Source of the DNA: Candidatus Methylacidithermus pantelleriae
GTDB lineage: Bacteria > Verrucomicrobiota > Verrucomicrobiia > Methylacidiphilales > Methylacidiphilaceae
Reading direction: 5' to 3'
NCBI RefSeq assembly: GCF_905250085.1
Contig: NZ_CAJNOB010000045.1
Span: 1 to 64,000, forward strand
DNA: 64,000 bases
Within the stretch, counting starts at the first letter, position 1. The number at the start of each line of letters is the position of its first letter. Shown piece by piece: positions 9,040 to 18,308 of this stretch. The position numbers were made by a program, and so were the translations under genes. The notes below the pieces were generated by a model. The model was not told the DNA's origin, did not search any database, and saw only the letters and a list, made by a program, of their open reading frames with translations.

Positions 9040-12000
9040 CTACGGAGCACGCTGGCTCCAAGAGTTTTCTTGGGGGCTCTCGTCCGTTTCAACCCCAGCT
9101 AGAACGGGAGTGGTTGGTGGCTCCTGCGGGACTCGAGGCGGACCGGACCGATAGGCCCACCGGTAAAGAATCGGCACAAGAAAGAGACTCAGAACCGTTG
9201 CCGACAGAATCCCTCCGATCACAACAATCGCCAAAGGGCGTTGGACATCCGCCCCCGGGCCGTGGGAGATGGCCATCGGTACGAAACCTAAGCTGGCGAC
9301 AAGAGCAGCAATGGCAATCGGGCGAAATTGGGAAAAACAGGCTTCGCAAAGCGTTTCTCGAACCGGTTTGTGGGAAGACCAGATCTGTGTGTTAAAAGCC
9401 CGAACGAGAACAATGGCCCCTAAAACCGCGATTCCCGACACGGCGATGAAGCCGATTGCGGCTGAAATACTAAACGGGAGACCGCGTAATTTTAAAGCAA
9501 ATACCCCACCGGTAGCGGCGAAGGGGACTGAAGCAAGAACCAAGGTTGCCTGTCGAAAGCTACGAAACGCAGCATAGAGGAGGAGGTAGATCAGGATTAA
9601 AGCTAGAGGAACCGCAACACGCAACCGTTCCTTGGCAGCTTGCAAATTTTCAAACTGGCCCCCGAACGTAATCCGGTACCCCTCAGGGAGTGAGAGCTGG
9701 GCGCGCACCTTGGCTTCCGCTTCTCTGACGAAGCCTTCCAGGTCACGGCCTCGGATATTAACGAGTACTGCGCGACGTCGTTCCCAGTTTTCCCGGGCGA
9801 TCGATCTGGGACGGTCTTCGACTCGAGCCTGAGCAATCTGCCCCAGATGAAGCAGCCGCCCCTCCTCATTCCGAACGGGAAGGTCCCAGATCCATTTCCA
9901 ATGACTCCGGACTGAATCGGGCAAGCGCACCGCAACCCAGTATCGTCGCCATCCCTCGATCATGAGTCCTACGTCCTTTCCTAATAAACCAATGGTAACG
10001 GCGTCGTTAAGCTCTGAGGCGTGAACATGGTACTGCGCCATTGCCTTTCGGTCGGGCACAAACTCAAGGGTTGGGGACCAGCCAGCCGATTCGACCGCCA
10101 CGTCCGCTGCCCCTGGGACGGAGGAGACAATCTCTTGGATTCTTTTGGCTAGGCGTTCCAAAACATCATAGTCTGGACCAAAAATCTTAATGGAGACGTC
10201 CGCACGAATCCCCATGAGCATTTCATTGAACCGGTTTTCGATCGGTTGAGAAAAGAGGAACTTTTGGCCTGGAGCGTGTAGGGATAAAAGACGAAAGATC
10301 TCCAGTGATAATTCATCTTTGGAAATCGGTCTTCCGTTTTTCTTGCGCCATCGGTCTGGTGACTTAAGCATCACGTAGAGGTCGCTCTCGTTGGGGCTCG
10401 CAGGATCGGTGGGAGTGTCTGACATCCCGATCCGAGAATACACATAGTCCACTTCCGGAACTCTTTGTAACAGCAAGCGTTCTGCCCTTTCTTCCCAGTC
10501 TAAGGAGGAAGAGAGTGCCATGGTTCGGGTCCTATAAAACGAAACCACAAAAGAACCTTCATCGAGCTTTGGAACAAAATCCGCCCCTAATCCTCGAAAG
10601 ACATGGAAGCTCACTGCAAGGAGAGCCAGGGACACAACCAGAAGAATAGCACCGTGCCCGAGAGACCACGGGAGAGACTTTCTGTACAGAACCTCCATGA
10701 GACGCATCAAAGGAGGGGCGCTTTCCCTCAAGCGCCCAACAAAAACGTAGGATGCTGCTGCAGGGACGTAGGTAAAACTCAAAAGCAGAGAACCAACTAA
10801 AGCGAGAATCACTGTCGTTGCCATTGGACGAAACATTTTCCCTTCTACGCCTGTAAGGCTTAGGATGGGAAAATAGACCACCGTGATAATGATAACCGCG
10901 AAAAACACCGCTGGGGCAGCTTGAATGGAGGCTTTTTCAATAACGTGACGACGCTCATAAGCTTCAAGGGATCTTCCCCTATGGGACTGAAGGTGAACAA
11001 GCTCCCGCAAGATGGCCTCGACCATCACGACCGCTCCATCCACGATGAGCCCAAAGTCAAGGGCCCCTAAGCTCATGAGATTGCCGGATACTCCTAGAGG
11101 TCCCATGAGGGAGGTCGCAAACAAGAAGGCAAGCGGGATCACGGAGGCTACCAAAAGAGCAGCCCGGACATTCCCTAGGGTAAGGAAGAGCACAGCCGCC
11201 ACTAGCAGAGCCCCTTCCGTAAGGTTTTGTCGGACGGTTGCAATCGTTCGTTCTACGACTTGAGATCGGTCGTAGAGCAGGCGAATAACGACACCTTTCG
11301 GAAGAAGGGTTTTCTGGATTTCCTGAAGTTTCTCCCGAACCTGACGGGCAACCTCTCGGCCATTTTCGCCCATCAGCATAAGGACGGTCCCTAAAACGGC
11401 TTCTCGCCCATTTTCTGTCGCGGCCCCAGTTCGTACCCGTGCACCGATGCCGACTTTGCCGATATCCCGGACGAGAATGGTTCGTGCACCTGGTACGATC
11501 CGGATCGGCAGGTTTTCAATTTCCTGCACGTTGAGAACTTTTCCGAGCGAACGGACGACCACTTGTTCTCCGGCCTGTTCGAGAATCCCGCCGCCGGCAT
11601 TCTGCAAGTTTTCGCTCACCGCATCAGCGACTTCCTTAAGCGTGACTCCTGCTCGGAAAAGCTTAGGGGGATCCGGCTCGATCAGGAGGAGCTTTTCATA
11701 TCCGCCCGTGGTGTTGACGTCCGCGACACCTCGGACAGAACGAACTGCGGGTCGGACCAAGTATTGTTGAATGAGCTTTAGTTCCATGAGCTGTTCCAAG
11801 GGACTGGCAGGACGGTTGGGTGCATCCTCGGAAAAAGACAGAGAATAATAGACAATTTCGCCCAGTCCGGTGCTTATGGGTGCCATCTCGGGCGACAAAC
11901 CCTCAGGAAGAAAATCCTTCGCCGTAGCCAACCTTTCGTTTACGAGCTGGCGACAGCGGTAAATGTTGCTTTTATCTGTGAAAATCAGGGTAACCTGTGA

Positions 12001-12267
12001 AAGGCCGAACTTGGAAAGGGATCGCATCTCCACCAAATTCGGCAGACCGGCCATGGCAATTTCCATGGGAATCGTGACGAGCTTTTCGATTTCCTCTGGG
12101 CCAAGCGATGCAACCGGGGTGTTAATTTGGACTTGCACATTACTGATGTCTGGAACTGCATCAATCGGGAGAGAACCAAGACGCCACAGCCCTAGAGTAA
12201 GAAGTGCCGTGGCTCCGACCACGACAAAGAAGCGCTCTTGAATAGAAAAGCGAATCAGTCCAGCCAT
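9040..12267 (-). CDS. czcA: Heavy-metal efflux RND transporter (CzcA/CusA family)
   Basis: 1075 residues, full length for a heavy-metal efflux RND pump. It has the two-fold repeat: TM1 (residues about 12-30), a large periplasmic porter domain with VPDISNVQVQINT at about residues 38-50, and TM helices 2-6 with the HME signature DFGLIVDGAVVMVE, holding the proton-relay acids Asp404, Asp410 and Glu417. The second half is similar, with late TMs at about 870-1040. It pumps divalent or monovalent metal ions across the outer membrane by proton antiport, together with a membrane-fusion protein and an outer-membrane channel. No CusB or CusC partner lies next to it. The SRIGMSDTPTDPASPNESD segment is closer to CzcA than CusA, but the metal cannot be settled from this. 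Confidence 0.85.
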   Translation of the reverse strand: MAGLIRFSIQERFFVVVGATALLTLGLWRLGSLPIDAVPDISNVQVQINTPVASLGPEEIEKLVTIPMEIAMAGLPNLVEMRSLSKFGLSQVTLIFTDKSNIYRCRQLVNERLATAKDFLPEGLSPEMAPISTGLGEIVYYSLSFSEDAPNRPASPLEQLMELKLIQQYLVRPAVRSVRGVADVNTTGGYEKLLLIEPDPPKLFRAGVTLKEVADAVSENLQNAGGGILEQAGEQVVVRSLGKVLNVQEIENLPIRIVPGARTILVRDIGKVGIGARVRTGAATENGREAVLGTVLMLMGENGREVARQVREKLQEIQKTLLPKGVVIRLLYDRSQVVERTIATVRQNLTEGALLVAAVLFLTLGNVRAALLVASVIPLAFLFATSLMGPLGVSGNLMSLGALDFGLIVDGAVVMVEAILRELVHLQSHRGRSLEAYERRHVIEKASIQAAPAVFFAVIIITVVYFPILSLTGVEGKMFRPMATTVILALVGSLLLSFTYVPAAASYVFVGRLRESAPPLMRLMEVLYRKSLPWSLGHGAILLVVSLALLAVSFHVFRGLGADFVPKLDEGSFVVSFYRTRTMALSSSLDWEERAERLLLQRVPEVDYVYSRIGMSDTPTDPASPNESDLYVMLKSPDRWRKKNGRPISKDELSLEIFRLLSLHAPGQKFLFSQPIENRFNEMLMGIRADVSIKIFGPDYDVLERLAKRIQEIVSSVPGAADVAVESAGWSPTLEFVPDRKAMAQYHVHASELNDAVTIGLLGKDVGLMIEGWRRYWVAVRLPDSVRSHWKWIWDLPVRNEEGRLLHLGQIAQARVEDRPRSIARENWERRRAVLVNIRGRDLEGFVREAEAKVRAQLSLPEGYRITFGGQFENLQAAKERLRVAVPLALILIYLLLYAAFRSFRQATLVLASVPFAATGGVFALKLRGLPFSISAAIGFIAVSGIAVLGAIVLVRAFNTQIWSSHKPVRETLCEACFSQFRPIAIAALVASLGFVPMAISHGPGADVQRPLAIVVIGGILSATVLSLFLVPILYRWAYRSGPPRVPQEPPTTPVLAGVETDESPQENSWSQRAP

Positions 12268-12464
12268 CTTTCTCTACTTTGCTAGCTCAAAACTTTCTCC
12301 CAGTTAAGCGCTGCTGGCCACTCGGAGAGTCAGCTCCTTAGCGTAGTCACCTTCTGGTAGTAGTCTTTCCTGGCTCTTGGTTTGCTAGAGGCGTTACCGC
12401 AGAAGGTGCACACACGAAAAAGGGCCCCACCACGGGTTGCTTTTGCCCATCACAAAGGGAATGG

Positions 12465-12770
12465 CTACCACTGAGGTTTAGGTGGGGGTGCAGGTGGACT
12501 ATGGGACCAGCAATCGGGTAAAAGGCTATCCTGGTGGAAAAGCCAATCGAGAAAGTCCTCGTTCGACGGCGGGCTAACTAGGGCTAGCACATCCTCACTG
12601 ATGAAGGGAAGGGGAGACAACTGCGGTAAGTAAACCTCTTGTGCTTGGGAAGAGAGGTCTTCTGCCGTCCAATCGTCCCAACCGGACGAATTGGGGGAGT
12701 TTGACAGCCAAAGCAGAGCTAGGAGGACTGCGCAGAGAATTTTGGGAATCACCTTCACCGATTTCGACAA
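12465..12770 (-). CDS. Small exported hypothetical protein
   Basis: A 101-residue frame with a hydrophobic N-terminal segment (VIPKILCAVLLALLWLS) that looks like a signal peptide, and an acidic/proline-rich mature part ending PPAPPPKPQW. It begins with a TTG at 12770, or a GTG four codons in. It lies about 200 bp upstream of czcA on the same strand, so it may be a leader gene of that unit, but I recognise no family and coding potential is only moderate. Confidence is low because a frame this size could occur by chance in GC-rich DNA. Confidence 0.4.
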   Translation of the reverse strand: MSKSVKVIPKILCAVLLALLWLSNSPNSSGWDDWTAEDLSSQAQEVYLPQLSPLPFISEDVLALVSPPSNEDFLDWLFHQDSLLPDCWSHSPPAPPPKPQW

Positions 12771-14190
12771 CCTAACGTACGGTGCAGAGAAACGTCAACT
12801 GGTTTAAGGTTTGTATTGGGATCTTTTCGTTATCCTGTCCCGGCTTCTTTTTAGAAACACGGCGAGCCGAAACAAAGCTGGGATCCCTCTAATTTGTCTG
12901 CCTATCCACGAGCCCCATTAGAAATTCCTGTCGTTTCACCCTGCCATCATAATACAAAAGAGGACCTGGAAATCCACGTCCAACGCTCTCTCCAAGATCG
13001 CTTACCCTATCGCATGGTTAATCAAATCCCGCAGGCGTGTCCTGGTTTTTTCCTCTAAACGCGGCGCTCAGAGGAAGGGCTTACGCAACCTGAAGCGGGA
13101 TCACGGCGACGAGGGACTCGGTCTGGAGGTGATGCGGGATCATTTCCCTATCTTCCTACCCGTGCCGCCGGCATTACCCCAGCCATCATCCCTGAAGGTT
13201 CTATAGGGAGCCAGCGCACGGGGCTTGTTCACGGCGTTTCCGCATGTGTAGGGGTTCGCTCTGGGACGAGGAGCTCTGAATCTTTCCTCTTGCCTCGGGA
13301 CCACGGGAAAGGTCGTGCAGCGGTGGATCTAGACAAAGGGCGTGCTTCTGGCAGCGGCTTCCGGAGACGGCTCGGGCTTTTCCCTACTTGCGTCGTCCCA
13401 TCGAGGTGCTCCGTTGGTACGGGAAGAAGGTGCGGTCCAGGGGAAGCCGGCATCGAAAATAGGCCCACGCGCGTCGCGGCGGTTCCGCAGGTCGCGAACA
13501 GGGGAACGCCGCAAGTTTTAAGTACGTTCTGCCCATGGCCACAAAGCGTTTCATTCAAAAGCGCGCGCAGCGTGGTTCGAACGACGCGTCCATCGGTGAG
13601 CACAGTGGTATCCGCGATGAGAGGGACTACGGCGCCCGGATGAACCAATGGCTTCGTACCTGGTCATACTGGAAGATCATCCCCATGCTTTGGTACAAGG
13701 CCAGAGCTTTTGGCAATCGCCGTTGGGAATGATAGGGACAAGCAGTGCATCCCAAGCACTTGCCATGCCTGGGGAAAAGCTCCTGAAGCTAGCGGATCCA
13801 TCGGGGTCTTTTACCGCTGACCGCGGGACGTTCTCCGCGGTCTTGTGATTCCAGTTGGGACGCCCTGGGGTCCGTGAACCGAAGCGCGGGGTAGATCTTG
13901 TGCCCATCCGCTTGAGGATGCAACCGAATTCGTTCGGGAGGAGGACCTCACTGTGGGAGAAAGAGAATTGCCATCTAGTGCCTTTTATGTCTCAAAAAAG
14001 GGGGAGAGGCGAGCTCTCCAATGCTGAGTAGGCCTGGGTTCGCTAGGGCCATAGAGGGGGCTTCGAGCTTGGGATGATCCCGAGGGTCTATCTACCGAAA
14101 CCCGAGCGGTTCGTTGCGCTGGTTCAGAGCTTCCATGCTTTTTCCTTGAGGGACCGTCCCCATTGTATAGTTGAGTGAAAAGAGACCCGT
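12771..14190. other. Gene-free stretch, 1.4 kb
   Basis: The open frames here (for example 13229-13648 minus, 13290-13643 plus) are Arg/Pro/Thr-rich and I cannot place them in any family. A decayed mobile element is possible but not supported by a recognisable motif. The last part holds the proB promoter region; I see no clean consensus sequence. Confidence 0.45.
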
Positions 14191-14985
14191 ATGCGAAGGA
14201 CTTCTTCGGATCAGCCGCGGCTCCCCGGGAAACGCTGGGTGCTTAAGTTTGGGACAGGAATTCTTTCCGACCCTCAGGGTCGGTTAGATCCTGGCCGGAT
14301 TGCAGAGCTTGTCGCCCAAGTGGCAGAGCTCAAGCAGCAGGGAAAGGAGATCGTGATTGTCAGTTCGGGAGCTATTGGGGCTGGAATGTATGCTTTGGGG
14401 CTGAGCCGCAGGCCGAAGCAAATGGAAGAGCTCCAAGCGTGCGCAGCCATTGGCCAACCGAAGCTCATGCGCCACTATGAGGAGGCCTTTAACCGTTATG
14501 GCCTTCATGTGGCCCAGCTCCTCCTGACGTACTTGGATCTCGATAGCCGCACCCTGTATGGAAATGCTCAGCGTACAATCGAACGGCTTTTGGCGCTCAA
14601 AATATTTGTTCCTATTATCAATGAAAACGATGTTGTTTCGTTTGAGGAGATTAAATTTGGGGACAACGACCGGTTGTCGGCTCACGTGGCCATTATGGCC
14701 AAGGCCGACGCTCTGGTGATTCTTTCTACTGTTCGGGGCCTGTGGAAGGGCCGTGATGGGAGAGCCGGAATTGTCTCCCGTGTTGAGAAAATCGATGCCC
14801 GGGTTCGGGCGTGGGCTGGGGATAGCCGCAGCGAACGGTCCGTGGGCGGTATGATCACGAAATTGGAAGCCGCAGAAATCGCCGGTCAGGCTGGGATTCC
14901 GACCGTCGTGGCCGATGGTCGTGCCAAAAACATCCTTATTCGCCTTGCACAGGGTGAGGAGCTGGGTACCCTTTTTGCGCCATGA
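14191..14985 (+). CDS. proB: Glutamate 5-kinase
   Basis: A 264-residue amino-acid kinase that phosphorylates glutamate to gamma-glutamyl phosphate, the first step of proline synthesis. The kinase fold is complete: VLKFGTGIL near the start, VSSGAIGAGM (about residues 55-64), IINENDVVS, FGDNDRLSA and GGMITKLEAA. It lacks the C-terminal PUA domain of the E. coli enzyme (367 residues), which is common in other bacteria and correlates with altered proline feedback. It overlaps the next gene by ATGA, so the two are translationally coupled. Transcription most likely begins in the gene-free DNA upstream. Confidence 0.9.
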   Translation: MRRTSSDQPRLPGKRWVLKFGTGILSDPQGRLDPGRIAELVAQVAELKQQGKEIVIVSSGAIGAGMYALGLSRRPKQMEELQACAAIGQPKLMRHYEEAFNRYGLHVAQLLLTYLDLDSRTLYGNAQRTIERLLALKIFVPIINENDVVSFEEIKFGDNDRLSAHVAIMAKADALVILSTVRGLWKGRDGRAGIVSRVEKIDARVRAWAGDSRSERSVGGMITKLEAAEIAGQAGIPTVVADGRAKNILIRLAQGEELGTLFAP

Positions 14986-16253
14986 AGGATCTTTCAGAGC
15001 AAATGCAACTGGCAGAAGAGCTGGGAAGAAGGGCCCATGCAGCAAGCCAAAAGCTGGCTAAAAGTGGGGCAGAACACCTTAATGAGGCTTTGGGCTTGAT
15101 TGCTGCTGCTCTCCACAGCCGCCGTGACCAGATCTTGAAAGCGAATGAGGCGGACGTTTCTAGTGCAAAAAAAGAGGGACTTTCGAGCGCGCTTGTGGAT
15201 CGGCTGGTTCTCAACTCAGCTCGTTGGGATGGACTTCTTGAATCGGTCGGGAAGGTTGCTGCTTTGCCTTCGGTGCTGGGGACGGTTATTCGCGAGTGGA
15301 CTCGGCCCAATGGGCTTCGCATCCAGAAAGTTCGAGTCCCAATTGGAGTAATTGCCATTTTCTACGAGGCTCGGCCTAATGTAACCGTGGATGCGGCTGT
15401 GCTTTGCATTAAAGCCGGAAACGCCGTTATCCTTCGGGGGGGACGCGAGGCGTTTCGGACCAACACCGTGCTGGTTGAGGCGATTCGAGATGGGTTGGAT
15501 AAGGCCGGGTTGCCGTCGGATACGGTGCAACTGGTTCCTACCGTGGAACGGGAGATGGTTCCTCTTCTTTGTCGTTTGGACCGGTGGATCAACTTGGTCA
15601 TTCCGAGGGGAGGCAAGAGGCTCGTCGAAACGGTGGTTGAAAACGCGAGAATGGCAGTTCTCAAACATGCCGAGGGAATCTGTCACGTCTACGTCCACAA
15701 GGACGCTGACTTGGCCATGGCCCAAGAGATCCTTGTGAATGCTAAATGCCAGCGTCCCTCGGTTTGTAATGCCATGGAGACGCTTCTGGTAGACGAGGAG
15801 CTAGCGTGTGGAAAGCTTCGAGAGCTTTTGCAGCCTTTGCGGGAGGCAGGTGTAGAAATCCGAGGGGATCCCCTGGCGCTAAAATATGGAGGTCCTGGGA
15901 TCCTACCGGCCACAGAAGAAGACTGGTCGACAGAATATCTGGACCTTATCCTCTCTGTGCGGGTCGTCCCTGGGCTCGATGGCGCTATCGAACACATTGA
16001 GCAGTACGGCTCGCACCATTCTGATGCCATAGTCACGAACAATGCCGAGGCAGCAGAGAGGTTCCTTCGGGAGGTGGATTCAGCTGTGGTCTATTGGAAT
16101 GCCTCCACCCGGTTTACCGATGGTGGAGAGTTTGGGTTTGGCACAGAAATTGGAATTAGCACGGGCAAATTCCATGCCCGGGGACCCATGGGGCTCGAGG
16201 ATCTTTGTTCCTACAAGTACTGCGTCATTGGTAGGGGCACGGTTCGGACGTGA
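14982..16253 (+). CDS. proA: Gamma-glutamyl phosphate reductase
   Basis: 423 residues. It reduces gamma-glutamyl phosphate to glutamate-5-semialdehyde with NADPH, the second step of proline synthesis. The aldehyde-dehydrogenase fold shows the Rossmann motif around GVIAIFYEARPNVTVD and ILRGGREAFRTN, the catalytic-cysteine region NAKCQRPSVCNAMETL, and the C-terminal GGEFGFGTEIGIST. It starts on the ATGA overlap with proB, so the pair is a translationally coupled operon. Length agrees with the family. Confidence 0.93.
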   Translation: MKDLSEQMQLAEELGRRAHAASQKLAKSGAEHLNEALGLIAAALHSRRDQILKANEADVSSAKKEGLSSALVDRLVLNSARWDGLLESVGKVAALPSVLGTVIREWTRPNGLRIQKVRVPIGVIAIFYEARPNVTVDAAVLCIKAGNAVILRGGREAFRTNTVLVEAIRDGLDKAGLPSDTVQLVPTVEREMVPLLCRLDRWINLVIPRGGKRLVETVVENARMAVLKHAEGICHVYVHKDADLAMAQEILVNAKCQRPSVCNAMETLLVDEELACGKLRELLQPLREAGVEIRGDPLALKYGGPGILPATEEDWSTEYLDLILSVRVVPGLDGAIEHIEQYGSHHSDAIVTNNAEAAERFLREVDSAVVYWNASTRFTDGGEFGFGTEIGISTGKFHARGPMGLEDLCSYKYCVIGRGTVRT

Positions 16254-16320
16254 CTTTCCACTACCTTTGGAGGTGAGAAAAGCAAGCTTGTTCCGCGAGG
16301 GATGGCTTTTGGCAAGACGC

Positions 16321-16833
16321 TTAGGAAGTGGCCTCCTCGGATCCTTCCTCGTCCTCTTCAAAGAGGCCAAGGACTTCGTACTTGAGGACACAGGTCATAA
16401 GATCCTCAAAGTCCTCAAATTCCTTCCCGATTTCCAGCGTATCTTCTTCCAGCGCCCGATAGCTACGCGTCGGGAGGTGGTACGCGTAGAGGTAAAGATC
16501 GGAATGTCCGAGCACGAGATACTCGCGTAATTCTTCTGCCGCCTCTTGGTACTCAGCATTTTCCGCGAGCAATCCTGGAAGGAGCTGATCGGATTCGTCA
16601 TCCTGATCGATTGCGTAGAAAACCACTCCATTTTCTGCAAAACCATCGGCTCGTTGGAGAAACTCCACGTAGTCTTCCGGAAGCTCAAGCCCGAACTCCT
16701 CCCGGAGCCGGTCTCGATAAGCTCGGATTTTTTCGATGGGCTTTCCTTCAAACGGCGGAAAGCCGAATTCGGTTTGCAAGGCATTTAGCTTTTCGAAGTA
16801 CGGTAGGTACTTTGGTTGTCGGGATGGATTCAT
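16321..16833 (-). CDS. SUKH/SMI1-KNR4 (YrhA-like) immunity protein
   Basis: A 170-residue acidic protein with the SMI1/KNR4 (SUKH) fold pattern: IEKIRAYRDRLREEFGLELPEDYVEFL followed by RADGFAENGVVFYAID and, later, LVLGHSDLYLYAYHLPTRSYRAL. This superfamily supplies immunity proteins against nuclease and other polymorphic toxins. It follows the HNH-type protein at 16871-18130 by 37 bp on the same strand, in the usual toxin-then-immunity order. The C-terminus is a strongly acidic tail (GLFEEDEEGSEEATS), suited to binding a basic nuclease. YrhA-type housekeeping proteins exist, so the immunity role is inferred from the neighbour. Confidence 0.72.
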   Translation of the reverse strand: MNPSRQPKYLPYFEKLNALQTEFGFPPFEGKPIEKIRAYRDRLREEFGLELPEDYVEFLQRADGFAENGVVFYAIDQDDESDQLLPGLLAENAEYQEAAEELREYLVLGHSDLYLYAYHLPTRSYRALEEDTLEIGKEFEDFEDLMTCVLKYEVLGLFEEDEEGSEEATS

Positions 16834-16870
16834 GGGGTCTTTTCTTCCTTTCTTCTTTGTTGGTTTTCGG

Positions 16871-18130
16871 CTAGCGGTTCAGCTCCTTCCTTGTTCCAGG
16901 CTTCTTTTGTTTTCCAGCTGATCCTGGATGGCGAGGACTCCGACGATGCCGACCGCTACGGGTGTGTTCGCTGCCGGAGAGGGGTTCTAAGGGACCTCGG
17001 GTGGGTTCCGAAATTACTGCGAGAGGAGTTTTGTGCTCCTGGTCTTTGGGAACACACTTCCCTAGGACTTGTGCACCAGGTGGAAGCCATTGACAGGCCC
17101 AAGGAGCCCCAAGCTCCGCCGCGCGTTGCCGGCGCCTTTCTTCATCCTCCGGGTCGTGATCGGGGGAAAGATGGATTTCCTGAAACGCCCGAATCGCCTC
17201 GCGGCACTTTTCTGGTACCAGGGGTTCTCGATGACCAACTGCTTCGGAAAAAGCCACTAACCTCTGGGCCCAAGCACGGGGAAGTTTGGCATTGGGGTCA
17301 AGCTTCTGCAAGGCTTCCTGTACCTCTTCTACGGTGTGAAACGCCTGGCAAATGGGAGGGTAAATCGGGAAAAGCGGGCGCACGAAGTAGACGGTGGCCA
17401 GGCTTCCAGCTGCCAGGTGGGTTTGTGGGTGGAGAAAACCTGCGTGCCAATAATGATGCCAATTGCGCTGATTGTTTCCGCTCCGGAGGGTTTGAACGAC
17501 CACAAGATTGCAGGGATCGTTAACGCCAGTGGGGTCGTTCACAGATAGCGTGCTTTTTTGGACGATGTGATGGCACTGGTACCCTTCGGAGGACTGGCTT
17601 TTTTGGTCTTTCGCTGCGTGCGGCGGGTAGGATACCGGCTTTCCCCTCGCCGTTTTGAGGTTGTGGGGAAGGGGACCTAGGGGCCGATCTTTCGGAAAAA
17701 TGGGACCTCGGATGGGCAATCGTTCCCAAGTCTTTTTACTCCCAATCTTAACCATGGGCGGCGAACTGACCGTAACCCATGCGCCGGTCGGCCACTTGGG
17801 TAGCCTCCCTTGCTCCAAGGCTTCCACTCCTTCCTTGCCCAAGGCGATCAGTGCCAGGGATCGGCCCACCGGATGGGCAGCAAGGCCGCGTAAAAACTCT
17901 CCTCGCGTTCGCTGGTATTCCAAAACGTTCCTTTTGTACTCTGAGCCGTGGCGGTCCAGGATTCGAACTTTGGTCTTTTGTAGAACTACGCCCGGGGCCT
18001 CCCTTGGGCCGCGTCGAATGAGGGCGGGTCCTCCCATAGCTAAGAGCATCTGCAACATCCTGTCTACTTTTTTTACACCGCTCGCTAAGGCGTGCCGTTT
18101 CCTACGCGAGGTGGAGGAGATCGTTTTCAT
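16871..18130 (-). CDS. Putative HNH-type nuclease toxin
   Basis: A 419-residue basic protein with no recognised secretion domain. The core is an HNH/WHH-like nuclease module: YQCHHIVQKST (His187-His188), NDPCNLVVVQ (Asn208) and NWHHYWHAGFLHPQTH (His225, 226, 229, 234, 238), the layout H-H-I ... N-L ... H ... H of HNH/ENDO-VII-type polymorphic toxins. Residues 1-170 are basic and Pro-rich; residues about 355-419 are low-complexity, with many Arg/Lys/Pro, perhaps a nucleic-acid-binding tail. The SUKH gene directly downstream supports a toxin role. There is no T6SS, CDI or Tc gene nearby, so the delivery route is unknown. An alternative is a restriction-type or homing nuclease relative. Confidence 0.65.
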   Translation of the reverse strand: MKTISSTSRRKRHALASGVKKVDRMLQMLLAMGGPALIRRGPREAPGVVLQKTKVRILDRHGSEYKRNVLEYQRTRGEFLRGLAAHPVGRSLALIALGKEGVEALEQGRLPKWPTGAWVTVSSPPMVKIGSKKTWERLPIRGPIFPKDRPLGPLPHNLKTARGKPVSYPPHAAKDQKSQSSEGYQCHHIVQKSTLSVNDPTGVNDPCNLVVVQTLRSGNNQRNWHHYWHAGFLHPQTHLAAGSLATVYFVRPLFPIYPPICQAFHTVEEVQEALQKLDPNAKLPRAWAQRLVAFSEAVGHREPLVPEKCREAIRAFQEIHLSPDHDPEDEERRRQRAAELGAPWACQWLPPGAQVLGKCVPKDQEHKTPLAVISEPTRGPLEPLSGSEHTRSGRHRRSPRHPGSAGKQKKPGTRKELNR

Positions 18131-18308
18131 CCTGCCCCCAGAGTGGGTCGATCCCCTCGAGGGCAGTCGGAAGAAGGGAGCAGTATGGGCCGGGCCTGCC
18201 TTGTTAGGCAGCGTGGGAAGTCAAAAAGCAGCTGCTCGTCGCACCGGTTTCAGCGACAAAGAGAGGCCTCCCAGACGACTCAAACCGGAACGTCGTTCCA
18301 AAAGCAGG

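Noticed and set aside
13229-13648. A 139-codon minus-strand frame that could be a decayed transposase
   Set aside because: I could not match any of its segments to a transposase family; composition suggests a shadow frame.
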